Source: Flaccisagitta enflata (lineage: Eukaryota > Chaetognatha > Sagittoidea > Aphragmophora). Taken from it: a stretch of 64,000 nucleotides of DNA. Both the position numbers and the translations under genes were made by a program. How positions within the stretch are numbered: position 1 is the stretch's first letter; the number at the start of each line of letters is the position of its first letter. The notes under the pieces are model-generated. The model ran no database searches. It saw nothing but the letters and a program-made list of their open reading frames with translations, and was not told the DNA's origin. Below, piece by piece: positions 1 through 9,475 of this stretch. The stretch is from assembly GCA_965153355.1 (NCBI GenBank), contig OZ231126.1, forward strand, positions 62,124,001 through 62,188,000. The letters run 5' to 3'.

Positions 1-59
1 TTAACGATTGAAATAGTCTCTCCAAACGGATGCAGTCTGAGATCTCGTCAAGACCGCAA

Positions 60-165
60 AGATGTAAAACATGAGTTTTTGGAAGAGGCGTAACGGACCG
101 ACGGACGGACTGACGGAAGAACGGACGGACAGATGGATGGACAAACCCTCTTATGACGGCTTCCC
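60..165 (+). mobile_element. ACAAG/TAAAAA element, family I, degenerate remnant
   Basis: Holds the family I signature GGAAGAGGCGTAACGGACCG followed by a GGAC/GGCC tetranucleotide array and a decayed CCCTCTTATGA end. It resembles the intact copy at 60544-60662 but lacks the 3' hairpin. Confidence 0.55.
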
Positions 166-171
166 TCCGAA

Positions 172-755
172 GGCAACATTTGTGTTTCAAAGAAGATCAA
201 AATAGAAAAAATGTATACATGAAAATGCAAAAACAAGTGAATAAAGATGATTGAGATAGCTCAGATATAATATTCAAAACAAAAATTTGCATTGATTCAG
301 CAAAAGGACCAAGTTTAGCCTATGTTACCAAAAAAATTACTTTGGAAATTTGTACTTATTTTATTTTTGGTCACTGACAGGGGGCTGGTTGAAATTCTAA
401 ATTTGCATAGGAAATGAAAAAATGAAAAAACAAAGAACATAGTTCTCTTCCCAAATCGATTACAGAGAGAACTATGTTTTTCAAAATGCAAAATTTCCCT
501 GTATTTGGCTGTCTTAGAATTTCAACCTCAGAAAATGAAAAAAAGTGTAAGCAGAAAATCACTAAAAATCATCATTTTCATGCTTGTTTTCATGTGAATC
601 GCATGGTTCAAATTGCATTTTAAGTCAGAATATGATAAAAATGTATGCACCAAGTATCCTTAGAGACAATTTATCCACTAAAAGCATTCCAGCTTCATTA
701 TTGTCCTGATAATGATGCAAAAAGTATAGTGAAACACTTCATTTTCCTTCATAAA
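172..755 (+). repeat. Dispersed repeat W, copy 1, with internal palindrome
   Basis: This AT-rich segment matches 56925-57495 in inverted orientation over nearly its whole length, for example the CACTGACAGGGGGCTGGTT stretch and the ATTGTCCTGATAATGATGC stretch. Positions 387-450 and 464-527 are an imperfect inverted repeat (arms GGTTGAAATTCTAA and TTAGAATTTCAACC outermost), so the centre can fold as a hairpin. It has no coding capacity. It is probably an old non-autonomous element; the class is unknown. Confidence 0.7.
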
Positions 756-787
756 TTTTCCGTCTTATAGAGATGCGAGGACGCATC
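748..787 (+). mobile_element. Family I 3' terminus
   Basis: CTTATAGAGATGCGAGGACG followed by CATCAAAAAA is the 3' end of family I: TATAGAG, a hairpin with ATGCG/CGCAT-type arms, then an A run. The body upstream is occupied by repeat W. Confidence 0.5.
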
Positions 788-896
788 AAAAAACAAATTT
801 GAAGCTTCTTTATTGACGCATCAAAATGTTATTGTTGGTCATCTCGCTCGAAGCATTATTCCGTTAAGTTTGAACAAAAAAAAACGAGATTGTGGT

Positions 897-911
897 TGTT
901 GTTGTTGTTGC

Positions 912-989
<78 letters not shown>

Positions 990-990
990 C
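897..990 (+). repeat. (GTT)n microsatellite
   Basis: About 30 near-perfect GTT units with one GCT variant near the start. It translates as poly-Cys or poly-Val/Leu, which is not evidence of a gene. Confidence 0.97.
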
Positions 991-1004
991 AAAAATGTCA
1001 AATA

Positions 1005-1375
1005 AATATTTTTACAGCATATCTAAGGCATAAGATCATACATAACGTTATTGCAATAAGATGGAATTGTTGCATAAATATGTCTGATGCCCACATACAA
1101 CTTTTTTCAAATCTTAGAGCGATTGTAGCGGAATCTGAGAAAAAATCATCAAAATTACTAAAAAAATTTCTGTTTTTACAGCATTTTACAGCATATACTT
1201 ATACTAAATTTTGACATCTAAAGATCAATTCTTTGCAAAAAGGTACCTCTCAACCAGTTACACTAATTTTGAGTACCGACAAATCAATGCTGCAGTATAT
1301 CAAAGAGAAATACTGAATAAATGGCAAAAAATCCCATTTTTACAGCATTTTTACAGCATTTTACAGCATTGATTC
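1005..1375 (+). repeat. Dispersed TTTTACAGCAT motif cluster
   Basis: The 11-mer TTTTACAGCAT or a one-base variant occurs at about 1011, 1176, 1187, 1337, 1349 and 1360, with AT-rich sequence between. The spacing is irregular except for the two close groups, so this is not a regular satellite. Confidence 0.6.
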
Positions 1376-1996
1376 AAAATTCTAGATTGAGACATGGCAA
1401 AGTCACGAAATTTAGCATGAACACTCTCATATGTCTTCACTAAACGGGCAAAAACGAAAAAGTTAAAAAAAATCAAGGAAAGATGATGTTTTTTTATCAA
1501 CAACTGTAATTTTTCCTATAAATCGTCAAAAATAGTACTTAAATAAAAAATTGAAAAATTGTAATTTTTCTATTGTGAACAAGGTCCTGTCAACAAAAGA
1601 TTTTAAGCCCTTAAAACCATAACCAGGACCAATGAAAATGTCCCTTTTCTTTGTATCACGTTATGTTTTTTCTCACATTTTACAGTGATGATAGTCAGCG
1701 GGACCTAAATAGGACATATACAAATTGGTCAAATCAGCCCTTTTTTGGGTCTCAGATCCTTATGATATGTCAACAGTAGAGATAGTAGGTTGTTACCTGA
1801 GTGCTACCTGATGTCCCTGACCACATAGGGACACTTTTCCCAAAAAAGAAATTGAGAAAGGATACTTTATATGTCATCTTATAAGGGTATATCCTTGGCC
1901 CGGCGAAGCCCGAATCTTACCAGCATCACCATGCATCATTCCAAAGTTTTTTACAGGTGGGAAGATTTTCTGGCTGATGCGTGAATTTTTATACAA
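1376..1996. other. AT-rich stretch without recognisable feature
   Basis: No long open frame, RNA gene or repeat was recognised. Sequence is AT-rich with short A and T runs. The right edge abuts an A element. Confidence 0.5.
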
Positions 1997-2198
1997 ACAA
2001 GGTCGGATACAAGGCTACCGAAGTCGCTTGCCGGTGGGCAGGGGCCATATTAGAGGTCACTAGACCATTTAGGCAGGAGCAGTGAGGTCAAAGAAATAAA
2101 ATCATAAAAAAGAGTAAAGTGTGACCGACCGACCAACCGACCGACCAACCGAACGACGGACGAAGCGGGTTGTAGAGTCGCGTGCACGCGACTAAAAA
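1997..2198 (+). mobile_element. ACAAG/TAAAAA element, family A
   Basis: Starts ACAAGGTCGGATACAAGGC, carries the conserved GGTGGGCAGGGGCCATATTA block and a later CAGGAGCAGTGAGGTCAAA block, then a CGACCGACCAAC array. It ends TGTAGAGTCGCGTGCACGCG followed by ACTAAAAA. The terminal hairpin is AGTCGCGTGCACGCGACT (self-complementary apart from the centre). Confidence 0.85.
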
Positions 2199-2410
2199 GA
2201 CCAAATAACAGGTCGCTTGGAGATTGACGAGAGAAGAACAGAAATTGCGATTGTCAAGGGGTAAGGACGGGTGGCCGGTGGACGGGCAAATGGAACGACA
2301 AGCACGATTATGAGCTATGATCACGATAAAAAAACCTTCCGACTAAAAGACAGAAATCATGCATCAATGTTATTAAATGTTCCGCTGGCAAACCGCCGAA
2401 AGACTTGACA

Positions 2411-2515
2411 GTTGGACGGGTGGACAGGTGGATGGGCGGATAGGTGGATGGGCGGAAGGGCGGATAGGTGGATAGGCGGACGGGCGGAAAGGTGGATGGC
2501 TGGACGGGCGAACTA
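2411..2515 (+). repeat. GGNGGATG-type minisatellite
   Basis: Degenerate tandem 8-bp units such as GGTGGATGGGCGGATAGGTG. The minus-strand open frame through it (Ser-Thr-Tyr-Pro-Pro repeats) is a by-product of the repeat. Confidence 0.75.
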
Positions 2516-2952
2516 AAATTCAACCTAAATGCGATATCTCACAAGAAGGAACTCGATCTACTCTAAATTAAAGCAGAATAGTAATATGGTTGAGAGGGCA
2601 CAGTAACACACTATGAATTGGCAGATCCATAAGATAAAATCGATGTCAAAAAGCGCGTCGGACAAAGAGTCTAACGCATCTTCTTATCATTGATAGCACA
2701 CGACCAGAAACACCTTTACGACTTTGAGTTCTCAGTTTCCTGCAACAATGCCAACGTTTCTTTATAATGCGTCTGTGTAATCGTTCAAGAAATGAGCGAG
2801 ATTTATTGAAAGTAAAACACCATCCCGTCAATTCTCCATTTTTCTTGTGACGCGCAAAGTGACGGCCAAGTGAATCTGTTAAGTCATATTTGCGGTAACA
2901 TAGAAACATCATTTTGTCATTTGCTTCCTTAATTTTTTATATCCATCATTGC
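2516..2952. other. Stretch without recognisable gene
   Basis: A minus-strand open frame of 88 codons (2646-2912, basic, Arg- and Lys-rich) lies here. I see no domain, splice context or family resemblance, so it is left uncalled. Confidence 0.4.
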
Positions 2953-3185
2953 GTGTTGAGTAGGTTGGACAAAAAACCACGATCTCGGAAATTTGTCTTG
3001 CTTATATAAGTAAGGCGTTCAGGGACATGTACAATGACATTCTATCAAGTTCTAAGGTCACAGGGTAAGAAGAACTGTGGTCGTGCCACCCCCCCCCCCC
3101 CTTTTCAAGCTCATTTTTTTGTTGGTGCATTTTCTTTAGGTCCAACTAAGTAATCGCCGGCAAAAGAGCCAAATTGACTTTTCCA

Positions 3186-3186
<1 letters not shown>

Positions 3187-3263
<77 letters not shown>
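3187..3263 (+). repeat. (CA)n microsatellite
   Basis: Pure CA tract of about 38 units. Confidence 0.98.
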
Positions 3264-3265
<2 letters not shown>

Positions 3266-3495
3266 AAAAAGCCAGTATCTTCACAACTGAGGCTTGCATT
3301 ACATTTTGCCAAATTTCCTACTCAATTTTGGAATCAGTTATGTCAACAGTTATACAGTAAAATTTTGCAGTGAATTGATTCAATAACATGAAGTGTAATT
3401 GTTTGGACGAACCATTAAAGTCACTTATTAATCGGGTCCTCCACTGGATAACCAATACATTCCAACAACTCCTGTTTCAGCTACCTAGCTTTCCT

Positions 3496-4214
3496 TTTTA
3501 GTCGCGTGCCACACTTGCGTGCTTCGCATAGCAAAAAATTTGATTTTCTTCTTGTCCTGCTAACCCAACATGGAGTGAAAAAAATCATGAAGATGACCGT
3601 TTTCCTTTTCTCAAAATTCCTTCATCTTCCATTTTTGTTTTGGCCTTAAAGTTCACTCAGATTTCCCAGAATTCAGCAAAATCCTGTGTAGTCTTGTTAC
3701 AAAAGGAACAATTGTTAGTTTTAGAAGATCATGATTTTTGTGAAAATAGATTAAAATATCAGAGCATAAGCAATGTAAGAGCTTGTGAAAATACAAATTA
3801 ACAATTCTGTAAAGAGAAGAAATATATAAAAGCTAATTCAAAGAAGATTAGCATACTTTTTTTATCCCACTGCAATATACAAATTAGGCTCTCAAAAACA
3901 ACTTTCTAAAAAACGGAAGATGACCAATTTTTGATAAAAGAAAAATGGTAAAGGTCCTAAAATTAGCCACTCCACATTAGGTAAAGAGGATGAAAAGAAA
4001 TAAGCAACTTTTGCTATATGAAGCACCTAAAGTGCCACACGACTCTACACTCGGCTTTGTCGGTTCATCTGTCCATTCATCTGTCTGTCAGTCTGTCGGT
4101 CCGTCCATCACACTTTACTTTTTTGGGGTTTCTGCGGTTTTTGGCCTCCCTGCTCCTGCCCAAGTGACCTCAAATACAGCCCCTGCCCACCCGCCGTGTA
4201 TCTGGCCGTGTTTT
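3496..4214 (-). mobile_element. Family A element split by a Mutator-like insertion
   Basis: Read on the minus strand, the 5' part ends near 4214 (CACGGCCAGATACACGG type) and the body has CTCCCTGCTCCTGCCCAAGT on the plus strand. The 3' hairpin is cut: TTTTTAGTCGCGTGCCACAC at 3495-3514 is separated from GACTCTACACTCGGC at 4041 by the insertion 3515-4031 plus one TSD copy. Joining the flanks restores the expected terminal stem-loop position. Confidence 0.75.
3515..4031. mobile_element. Mutator-like non-autonomous TIR element, copy Q1
   Basis: Long imperfect TIRs: left TTGCGTGCTTCGCATAGCAA, right ending TTGCTATATGAAGCACCTAA. The flanks are perfect 9-mers, GTGCCACAC at 3506-3514 and 4032-4040. 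The left arm (CTAACCCAACATGGAGTG onwards) matches the complement of the right arm of copy Q3 closely, including AAAATCATGAAGATGACCG. 9-bp TSDs and long TIRs are typical of the Mutator superfamily. No open frame of note. Confidence 0.85.
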
Positions 4215-4371
4215 TAGTCGCGTGCTACGCGACTCTACACCCTGCTCTGTCTGTCTGTCTGTCTGTCTGTCCAACCATCCGTCCGTCCATCCGTCTGTCC
4301 GTCCCTCTTCCCATATCCTTTTTACTTTGCCCACCCGTCCGCAACAATATTGTGACCCCGCGTCACTTGTT
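4211..4371 (-). mobile_element. Chimeric A/B ACAAG/TAAAAA element
   Basis: On the plus strand it opens with the family A 3' hairpin AGTCGCGTGCTACGCGACT and the A-type CTCTACACCCTGCT, then a (TGTC)/(CCGT) array. It closes with the family B 5' end CGCAACAATATTGTGACCCC then GCGTCACTTGT. The 5' half is therefore B and the 3' half A. Confidence 0.75.
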
Positions 4372-4734
4372 CTCATTCTTACTTGTTCTTACCCATGACA
4401 AACAAGATTTGAGCAAGCTTGAAAACGCACCCCAACACTTGCAGAAAAGGACTGATCAGTAAATGCAGTGCCGTCGTACCACCGCACAGAACAGAAAAAA
4501 AGAATATTGCTCAATCTAAACATTTTGCAATCTAGTTTTTTTTTAAAGCTATTTGGGCTCTATTTGCGGCTGCTACGGGTCTCTATCTCACAATACTACA
4601 AATCCTTATCCGTGCCCTGGCACCCCTGAGTTTGTCTCGTAAAAAGAAGGCAACAAAAGTGTATTGGACCCTTTTTCGGGATATCATTTAATTAGAAATG
4701 GAGAATATCCATATGGTAGAAGATGGGCCTAAGA
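4372..4734. other. Interior of the hAT-like element, no gene recognised
   Basis: Mixed-composition sequence between the A/B chimera and the right TIR, without a convincing open frame. Confidence 0.5.
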
Positions 4735-4892
4735 GGAAAGGGGGGGGGGGGGGGGGTGGCACGACCCCAATTTTTTTCACTTCATGGTCCTAATACTTGA
4801 TAGGAGGTCTCAGTAAGTGACCCTGAACTCATCACTTATATAAGCAAGAAAGCTTTCCGAAATCGTGGATCTTCGTCCAACCTAGTGTTGAG

Positions 4893-5259
4893 AACACATT
4901 TGCATTACGGGTTATTGTTTATTTTAGAAAGTCACAAACAAGTGATAACATTAACAATCCAAACAAGGCAATACAGTAGAGTGCTCACTAAAACCTCATA
5001 TTACATATCACATGCTTATCTCATTACCTCATAACATAATTTGACTCCTAAATTTTGCCATTAAGAAGGAATAAAAAAGACTAATTCAATAAGGTTAATG
5101 TTGTGTCTTATGCGATTCCTGCAGATGTGTCTTCTCACTCATGAAGCCTTCTTCAACTTTATACATTGCCCTGGGGATTCGCATTATGTTTTTTCGAATA
5201 TCCCACCATTAATTTGAAAATAAGGAAATCTCCTCATGCATAACAAGAGTTCAAGAAAA
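4893..5259. other. Stretch without recognisable feature
   Basis: AT-rich, no repeat or open frame identified. Confidence 0.5.
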
Positions 5260-5544
5260 GTCATAGGAAAGTTCTCTATCAGAGGGATATGACTCAAAAT
5301 CATGTACAAAGATAAGCCACAACAAAAATTTGGTCATGGGACCTCTGGAAATTACCGCCGCCACCCCCCCCCCCTCATTTCCCATTGAAAATGTATAGGA
5401 AGGATTTTTGCCCGTGTTTTATCATTGGAAAGGGGGTGGGTGGCGGCGCCAATTTATAGGGGTTCCAGGTATAAATTTTTTTCATAGAACATCTGTAAAC
5501 ATGATTTTGGGCCATATCCCTCTGATAGAGAACTTTTCTATGAC
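5260..5544. mobile_element. Palindromic MITE-like element with CCGCC/GGCGG centre
   Basis: Arms GTCATAGGAAAGTTCTCTAT and its near-complement ATAGAGAACTTTTCTATGAC at the outer edges. Inner arms CCGCCGCCACCCCC and GGGTGGGTGGCGGCG surround a spacer of about 50 bp. The centre resembles the second inverted repeat inside the element at 27002-27687. Confidence 0.75.
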
Positions 5545-5589
5545 ATCGCATTTTTTGTTGTTAGGCCAAAAAAGAAACAAGGAGTGAGG

Positions 5590-5654
5590 GACCGAAGGAC
5601 CGACCGATACAAGCGGATATTCATAAATAAAGATGCGAGGGCGCGTCCAAAAAG
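5590..5654 (+). mobile_element. Family I 3' fragment
   Basis: A GGACC/GACC array, then AAGATGCGAGGGCGCGTCCA and an A run: a decayed family I terminal hairpin. Confidence 0.5.
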
Positions 5655-5695
5655 AAGTCATAGCACTGAAACTAAAATAATGAAAGAAAAAGGAA

Positions 5696-5880
5696 ACAAG
5701 TAACGCGGGGTTACTATATCGTCGCGCCTAACCTCCATCCACACCTCTCCCCCCCCCTCACACTCAAACAGTATCTAAAACGCTCGTTTTCACACTTTTA
5801 GACTTGTGCTTACGGACCGTTAAACGGAGTAACAGACCAACGGACCAACGGACAAAGCTTCTTACAGATAATTGAAATTC
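5696..5880 (+). mobile_element. Family B element, decayed
   Basis: Starts ACAAGTAACGCGGGGTTACT (hairpin GTAAC/GTTAC in place of the usual GTGAC/GTCAC), then CCTCCATCCACACC and CAGTATCTAAAACGCTCG typical of B. The 3' hairpin is degraded beyond CAAAGCTTCTTACAG. The paired change in the 5' hairpin is notable. Confidence 0.75.
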
Positions 5881-5956
5881 AAAGGTATGAACGTGTACCG
5901 AGTTAGATTTAGATTCGCATATAGGGCAATAGGGGAACTGCGCGTGCGAGTGGGAG

Positions 5957-5958
<2 letters not shown>

Positions 5959-6033
<75 letters not shown>

Positions 6034-6058
6034 AAGAGAGAGAGAGAATGAGAATGAG

Positions 6059-6131
<73 letters not shown>
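5959..6131 (+). repeat. (GA)n microsatellite
   Basis: GA repeats with GAAA and GAGAAT interruptions near 6027-6060. Confidence 0.97.
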
Positions 6132-6132
<1 letters not shown>

Positions 6133-6134
<2 letters not shown>

Positions 6135-6435
6135 GTCGCAAAAGCGTTAGATGGTCAGCGGTACTCGTTGCCCCCATGTGAGTTTATGTGGATGTGTGGT
6201 GGTAGGGGGAAGCGCCTGTCCTCGAAAATATTCCTGTGGCCTAATTTCAGGGAAAATCTCGTTATTCAGATTTTTCTAAGTCGCGTTACTTAGAATTTTG
6301 CACTTTTCTCATAACTCAGATTCTATGTCATGAGAATTTGAAATTTTTGTTATTTCTCATAACTCAGATTGTCTGTCTTTCTATCTTTTTCTCATAACTC
6401 AGATTTTTCTCTAAATTCAGTGTTTTTGTTGCTCT
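6133..6435 (+). mobile_element. J-type 5' end joined to a TCATAACTCAGATT repeat block
   Basis: 6133-6210 (AGTCGCAAAAGCGTTAGATG, then GTCAGCGGTAC) is the 5' end of a J element and is an inverted copy of 7165-7247. It runs into AAGCGCCTGTCCTCGAAAAT, a sequence also found, inverted, at 12298-12335 beside the giant palindrome. From 6300 the motif CTCATAACTCAGATT recurs three times; an inverted copy lies at 9835-9975. Confidence 0.65.
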
Positions 6436-7247
6436 TTTTTTGGGCAGCGGCCCCGAAGGGGCCGATGACCTATGCTTTCACACAGGAGAAATTTCTCCTC
6501 CTCCTTCTCCTTCTCCTCCGTCCATCCACCCCCTTCGAAGCTCATATCCCAGTTGTGAGGCCCAAGTCATAGTCTCAAGGTCCAAATTCTTACTTCAAGG
6601 CCCAAATTCCAGCCTCAAAGCTCAAATCTCAGCGTCAAGGCTCAAATCCCAGCCTTGAGACTCAAATCCCAGCCTTGAGGCTCAAATCCCAGCCTTGAGG
6701 CTCAAATCCCAACCTCAAGACTCAAATCTCAGCCTCAAGGCCCAAATCCCAGTCTCGAGGCTTGAATCCCAGTCTCAAGGCTCAAATCCCAACCTCCAGG
6801 CTAAAATTCCAACCTCCAGGCTCAAATTCCAGCCTCAAGGCTCAAATTCTCAACCTTCAGGACCAAATCTCAGTCTTAAGGCTCAAATCCCAGTCTTAAA
6901 GCTCAAATTCCAGCCTTGAGGCTCAAATCACAAATTCAAGGCTCAAACCCCAGCCTCAAGGCTCAGATCCCAGCCACAAGGCTCAAATCAGTCACGAGGC
7001 TCAAATAACAGCCTCAAGGCTCAAATAACAGCCTTAAGACTCAAATCAAAGCCTCAAGGCTCTAATCCAAGCCTCAAGGCTCATTCCAGCATTGAAACTC
7101 AAATTCCAGTCAAGAACCTTCAAACTTACTAAGCATAGGTCATCGGCCCCTTCGGGGCCGCTGCCCCTCTCACCCTCACACATCCACATACACTCACATG
7201 GGGGCAACGGGTACCGCTGACCATCTAACGCTTTTGCGTCTATTTAT
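6436..7247 (-). mobile_element. J element with 20-bp tandem array
   Basis: On the minus strand the 5' end is GACGCAAAAGCGTTAGATGG at about 7242, and the 3' end is the 7-bp hairpin CGGCCCC-TTC-GGGGCCG then CTGCCCAAAAAA at 6436. The same hairpin lies inverted near the 5' end (7140-7166), so the element has inner TIRs. Between them are about 28 degenerate units of CTCAAATCCCAGCCTCAAGG (6535-7110). Open frames in the array are incidental because 20 is not a multiple of three. Confidence 0.85.
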
Positions 7248-7270
7248 ATTTCTTCTTCTCTCTTTTTTTT

Positions 7271-7420
<150 letters not shown>

Positions 7421-7458
7421 TCTTTCTATCTCTCTTACTCTCTCTCTTTCTCTTACTC

Positions 7459-7664
7459 TTTTCAGTTGCGTGCTATGCAACTCTACACCCTGCTTTGTTT
7501 GTCCATCCGTCTAACCGTCAGTTGGTTGGTCCCCATTTTATTTTTTCAGTGTTTTTGAACATTTTGAGCTCACCGCTCCTGCCCATATGCTACATTGACC
7601 TTCTCCATCACTGCCCCTGGCCACCCGCATGCGACTAGGGTAGCCATGTATCCGGCCTTGTTTT
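7459..7664 (-). mobile_element. ACAAG/TAAAAA element, family A
   Basis: Plus strand begins with the hairpin AGTTGCGTGCTATGCAACT (paired C-to-T and G-to-A change relative to AGTCGCGTGCTACGCGACT), then CTCTACACCCTGCTTTG. It ends CGCATGCGACTAGGGTAGCC and GTATCCGGCCTTGTTTT. Confidence 0.88.
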
Positions 7665-7678
7665 CTTACCCCTGTATT

Positions 7679-7739
<61 letters not shown>

Positions 7740-7780
7740 GTGTGTTTGTGTTTATATATGTGTGTGTATGTGTTTGTGCG
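7679..7780 (+). repeat. (GT)n microsatellite
   Basis: GT repeats interrupted by TATATATG and TTTG. Confidence 0.95.
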
Positions 7781-7943
7781 TTTGATTGTGTGTAAATTTG
7801 TGTATCTGTTTATCTTTTTTTCACTCCATTAATTGACAGTTTTACAATACGCTGGCAAGTCATCCAAGCAGGCCTGGCCAGAGAAATGGTGGGCCCCTCT
7901 GCTGGATCCCCTCCCATTTTGGCCCCCTCCTTTACTCTTAATA

Positions 7944-8043
7944 TTTCAACTTTTGCAATATTTTTTTCTGCCTTAAAATTTGTTCCAGTGCTCTTTCAAC
8001 CTTTGCAATATTTTTTTCTGCCTTAAAATTTGTTCCAGTGCTG
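7944..8043 (+). repeat. 50-bp tandem duplication
   Basis: Two 50-bp units in direct tandem, each with TTTGCAATATTTTTTTCTGC and CCTTAAAATTTGTTCCAGTG, nearly identical. A recent local duplication. Confidence 0.9.
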
Positions 8044-8079
8044 AAACCTCAGCCTCCAGAATTTTAACTAAGATAGAAC

Positions 8080-8210
8080 CTTTCTTTTTTTCACTTTCTT
8101 AGCTTATTATGTTTTTAATTTCCCCCTTTTTTTTTTTTTTTTTTTTTTTTTTTCTTCTCTTTTTTTTTTCTTTTTTTTTCTTTAATTCTATTTTTTTTTC
8201 TTTTCCATTG
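8080..8210 (+). repeat. Poly-T-rich tract
   Basis: A run of about 26 T near 8128-8153, with shorter T runs on both sides. Confidence 0.9.
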
Positions 8211-8271
8211 CCCTGCTTCATTGCTGTTTCAAGGTAGTGCACTATGGCTGAAATCGGAAATTCTGAGGAAA

Positions 8272-8478
8272 ACAAGGCCGGATACACGGCTACCCCAGTC
8301 GCGTGCGGGTGGGCAGGGGCCATATTTGAGGTCAGTGGAGCATTTGGGCAGGAGCGGTATAGCCAAAAACCCCGTAAACGCCAAAAAAGTAAAGTGTGAC
8401 GGACCGACGGACCGACAGACTGACGGACCAACGGACGGACAAAGCGGGGTGTAGAGTCGCGTAGCACGCGACTAAAAA
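8272..8478 (+). mobile_element. ACAAG/TAAAAA element, family A, well preserved
   Basis: ACAAGGCCGGATACACGGC gives the 5' hairpin (GCCG/CGGC). Then come AGTCGCGTGC and GGGTGGGCAGGGGCCATATT, ACGGACC arrays, CAAAGCGGGGTGTAGAG and the terminal hairpin AGTCGCGTAGCACGCGACT plus AAAAA. The subterminal AGTCGCGTGC is the exact complement of the 3' arm GCACGCGACT. This is a good reference copy. Confidence 0.92.
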
Positions 8479-8880
8479 TGAATGATTTTTCATAAACTTT
8501 ACTCTTTTATATCTCTTACTGTGAGGAGAGGAGAAAAAAAAATGGAGTTAAATTCTGTTAGAGGCAGATAATATAAGGGGGTAAGCTAAAAAAAAGTCCT
8601 GAAAAAAATATTTTTTGCCTTGTTATTGCAAGAAAAAATGACAATGCCCGCATCATCCCTCATCAAAAAGATTTTTACACCATTGTGTAGAGAAGAAAAA
8701 GACAATTCTATGTATAAAAGCAGCCATCACCTTCATCGACAATGTCCAGTTGAATCCCTGATCTAGTCATCAACAGAAATGGAAAAATGAGGAAGAGGAA
8801 GAGGATCAAAAATTGGCAAGCTCAGGATGATGAAAAAATAAAGTCTTACGGATAAAACATTAAAAACCACTATCACAGTT
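8479..8880. other. Stretch without recognisable feature
   Basis: AT-rich sequence, no gene or named repeat seen. Confidence 0.5.
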
Positions 8881-8945
8881 GTGAGGCAGTGGCAACATGC
8901 TAAGATGCTCTCTTTTTATGCAGAGGTCTGGGGTTCAAGCCTCAG
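8881..8945 (+). repeat. tRNA-like segment, possible SINE head
   Basis: GCTAAGATGCTCTC, a CAGAGGT arm and GGGGTTCAAGCCTCA resemble a tRNA D-arm end, anticodon arm and T-arm (pol III B box). The A box is weak and the acceptor stem does not close, so it is not called as a tRNA gene. A diverged inverted partner lies at 9401-9475. Confidence 0.4.
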
Positions 8946-9400
8946 AAGAAAATCTTTTTTATAGAAGTGAATTTGGGTCAGAATGAAAGTTTACAGTTAT
9001 GTTTAACTCATGGTAAGCCTGTTTGGTTTACCTCAAATAAAACAATTAAGGGAAAATAGTAAAGCCTTCTCCCAGTCTAATGGAAATTTAATCAAATTTT
9101 ATTTAATTCAATTTGATTTGATTTAATTCGATTCAATTTAATAAGTTTCATGGTTTCCCTCTTTTTATTTCTATAAAAAAAAAAAAAAAAAAAAAAACAG
9201 TAAACCACCACTGTAGGTCACAAGTCCTAAGATCCTTTTTTGAGGTAAGTGTGAGTGCTGGTGAATAGATATTACAGTATGAATATACAGACTAGCATTA
9301 ATGCAACTAGTTCAATTTAGATTAGCATCTTAAAATGTTTGAGTCTTTATTTACACTTAATCTCTGATGAAATGTTGAATAGAGAAAAAAAAATTTTTCC
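8946..9400. other. AT-rich spacer between two tRNA-like segments
   Basis: Contains (A)20 at about 9177-9197 and several ATTTAATTCAATTTGATTTG repeats near 9100-9140. No gene seen. Confidence 0.5.
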
Positions 9401-9475
9401 ATGAGAATCAAACCCCTACCTCTGAACGACAGTCCCTTATCTTACCACTGAACCAAATCAAGATCATTTCTTAGA
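9401..9475 (-). repeat. tRNA-like segment, possible SINE head
   Basis: The minus strand reads TGGTTCAGTGGTAAGATAAG (A-box-like), then CAGAGGTAGGGGTTTGATTC (T-arm-like, B box GGTTTGATTC). It aligns with 8881-8945 over the anticodon and T arms. No closing acceptor stem; tRNA-derived SINE origin is the best reading. Confidence 0.45.

Larger units (their letters stand above)
2961..4884. mobile_element. hAT-like TIR element with 8-bp target duplication (host of nested insertions)
   Basis: The ends are an imperfect inverted repeat of about 150 bp: 2961-3110 begins TAGGTTGGAC and 4735-4884 ends GTCCAACCTA. Both contain TTGCTTATATAAGT and a poly-C/poly-G run next to GTCGTGCCACC or its complement. 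The flanks are identical 8-mers, GTGTTGAG at 2953-2960 and 4885-4892. An 8-bp TSD with a TAGG start fits the hAT superfamily; that assignment is inference. The interior holds a (CA)n tract, an A element, a Mutator-like insertion and an A/B chimera, and no transposase frame. Confidence 0.8.

Noticed and set aside
2646-2912. 88-codon basic frame, minus strand
   Set aside because: No family resemblance. The length is within chance expectation.
8272-8478. Classical Helitron call for the ACAAG/TAAAAA group
   Set aside because: There is no 5' TC, no CTRR end and no A-T insertion site. A Helentron-like relation remains possible but unproven.
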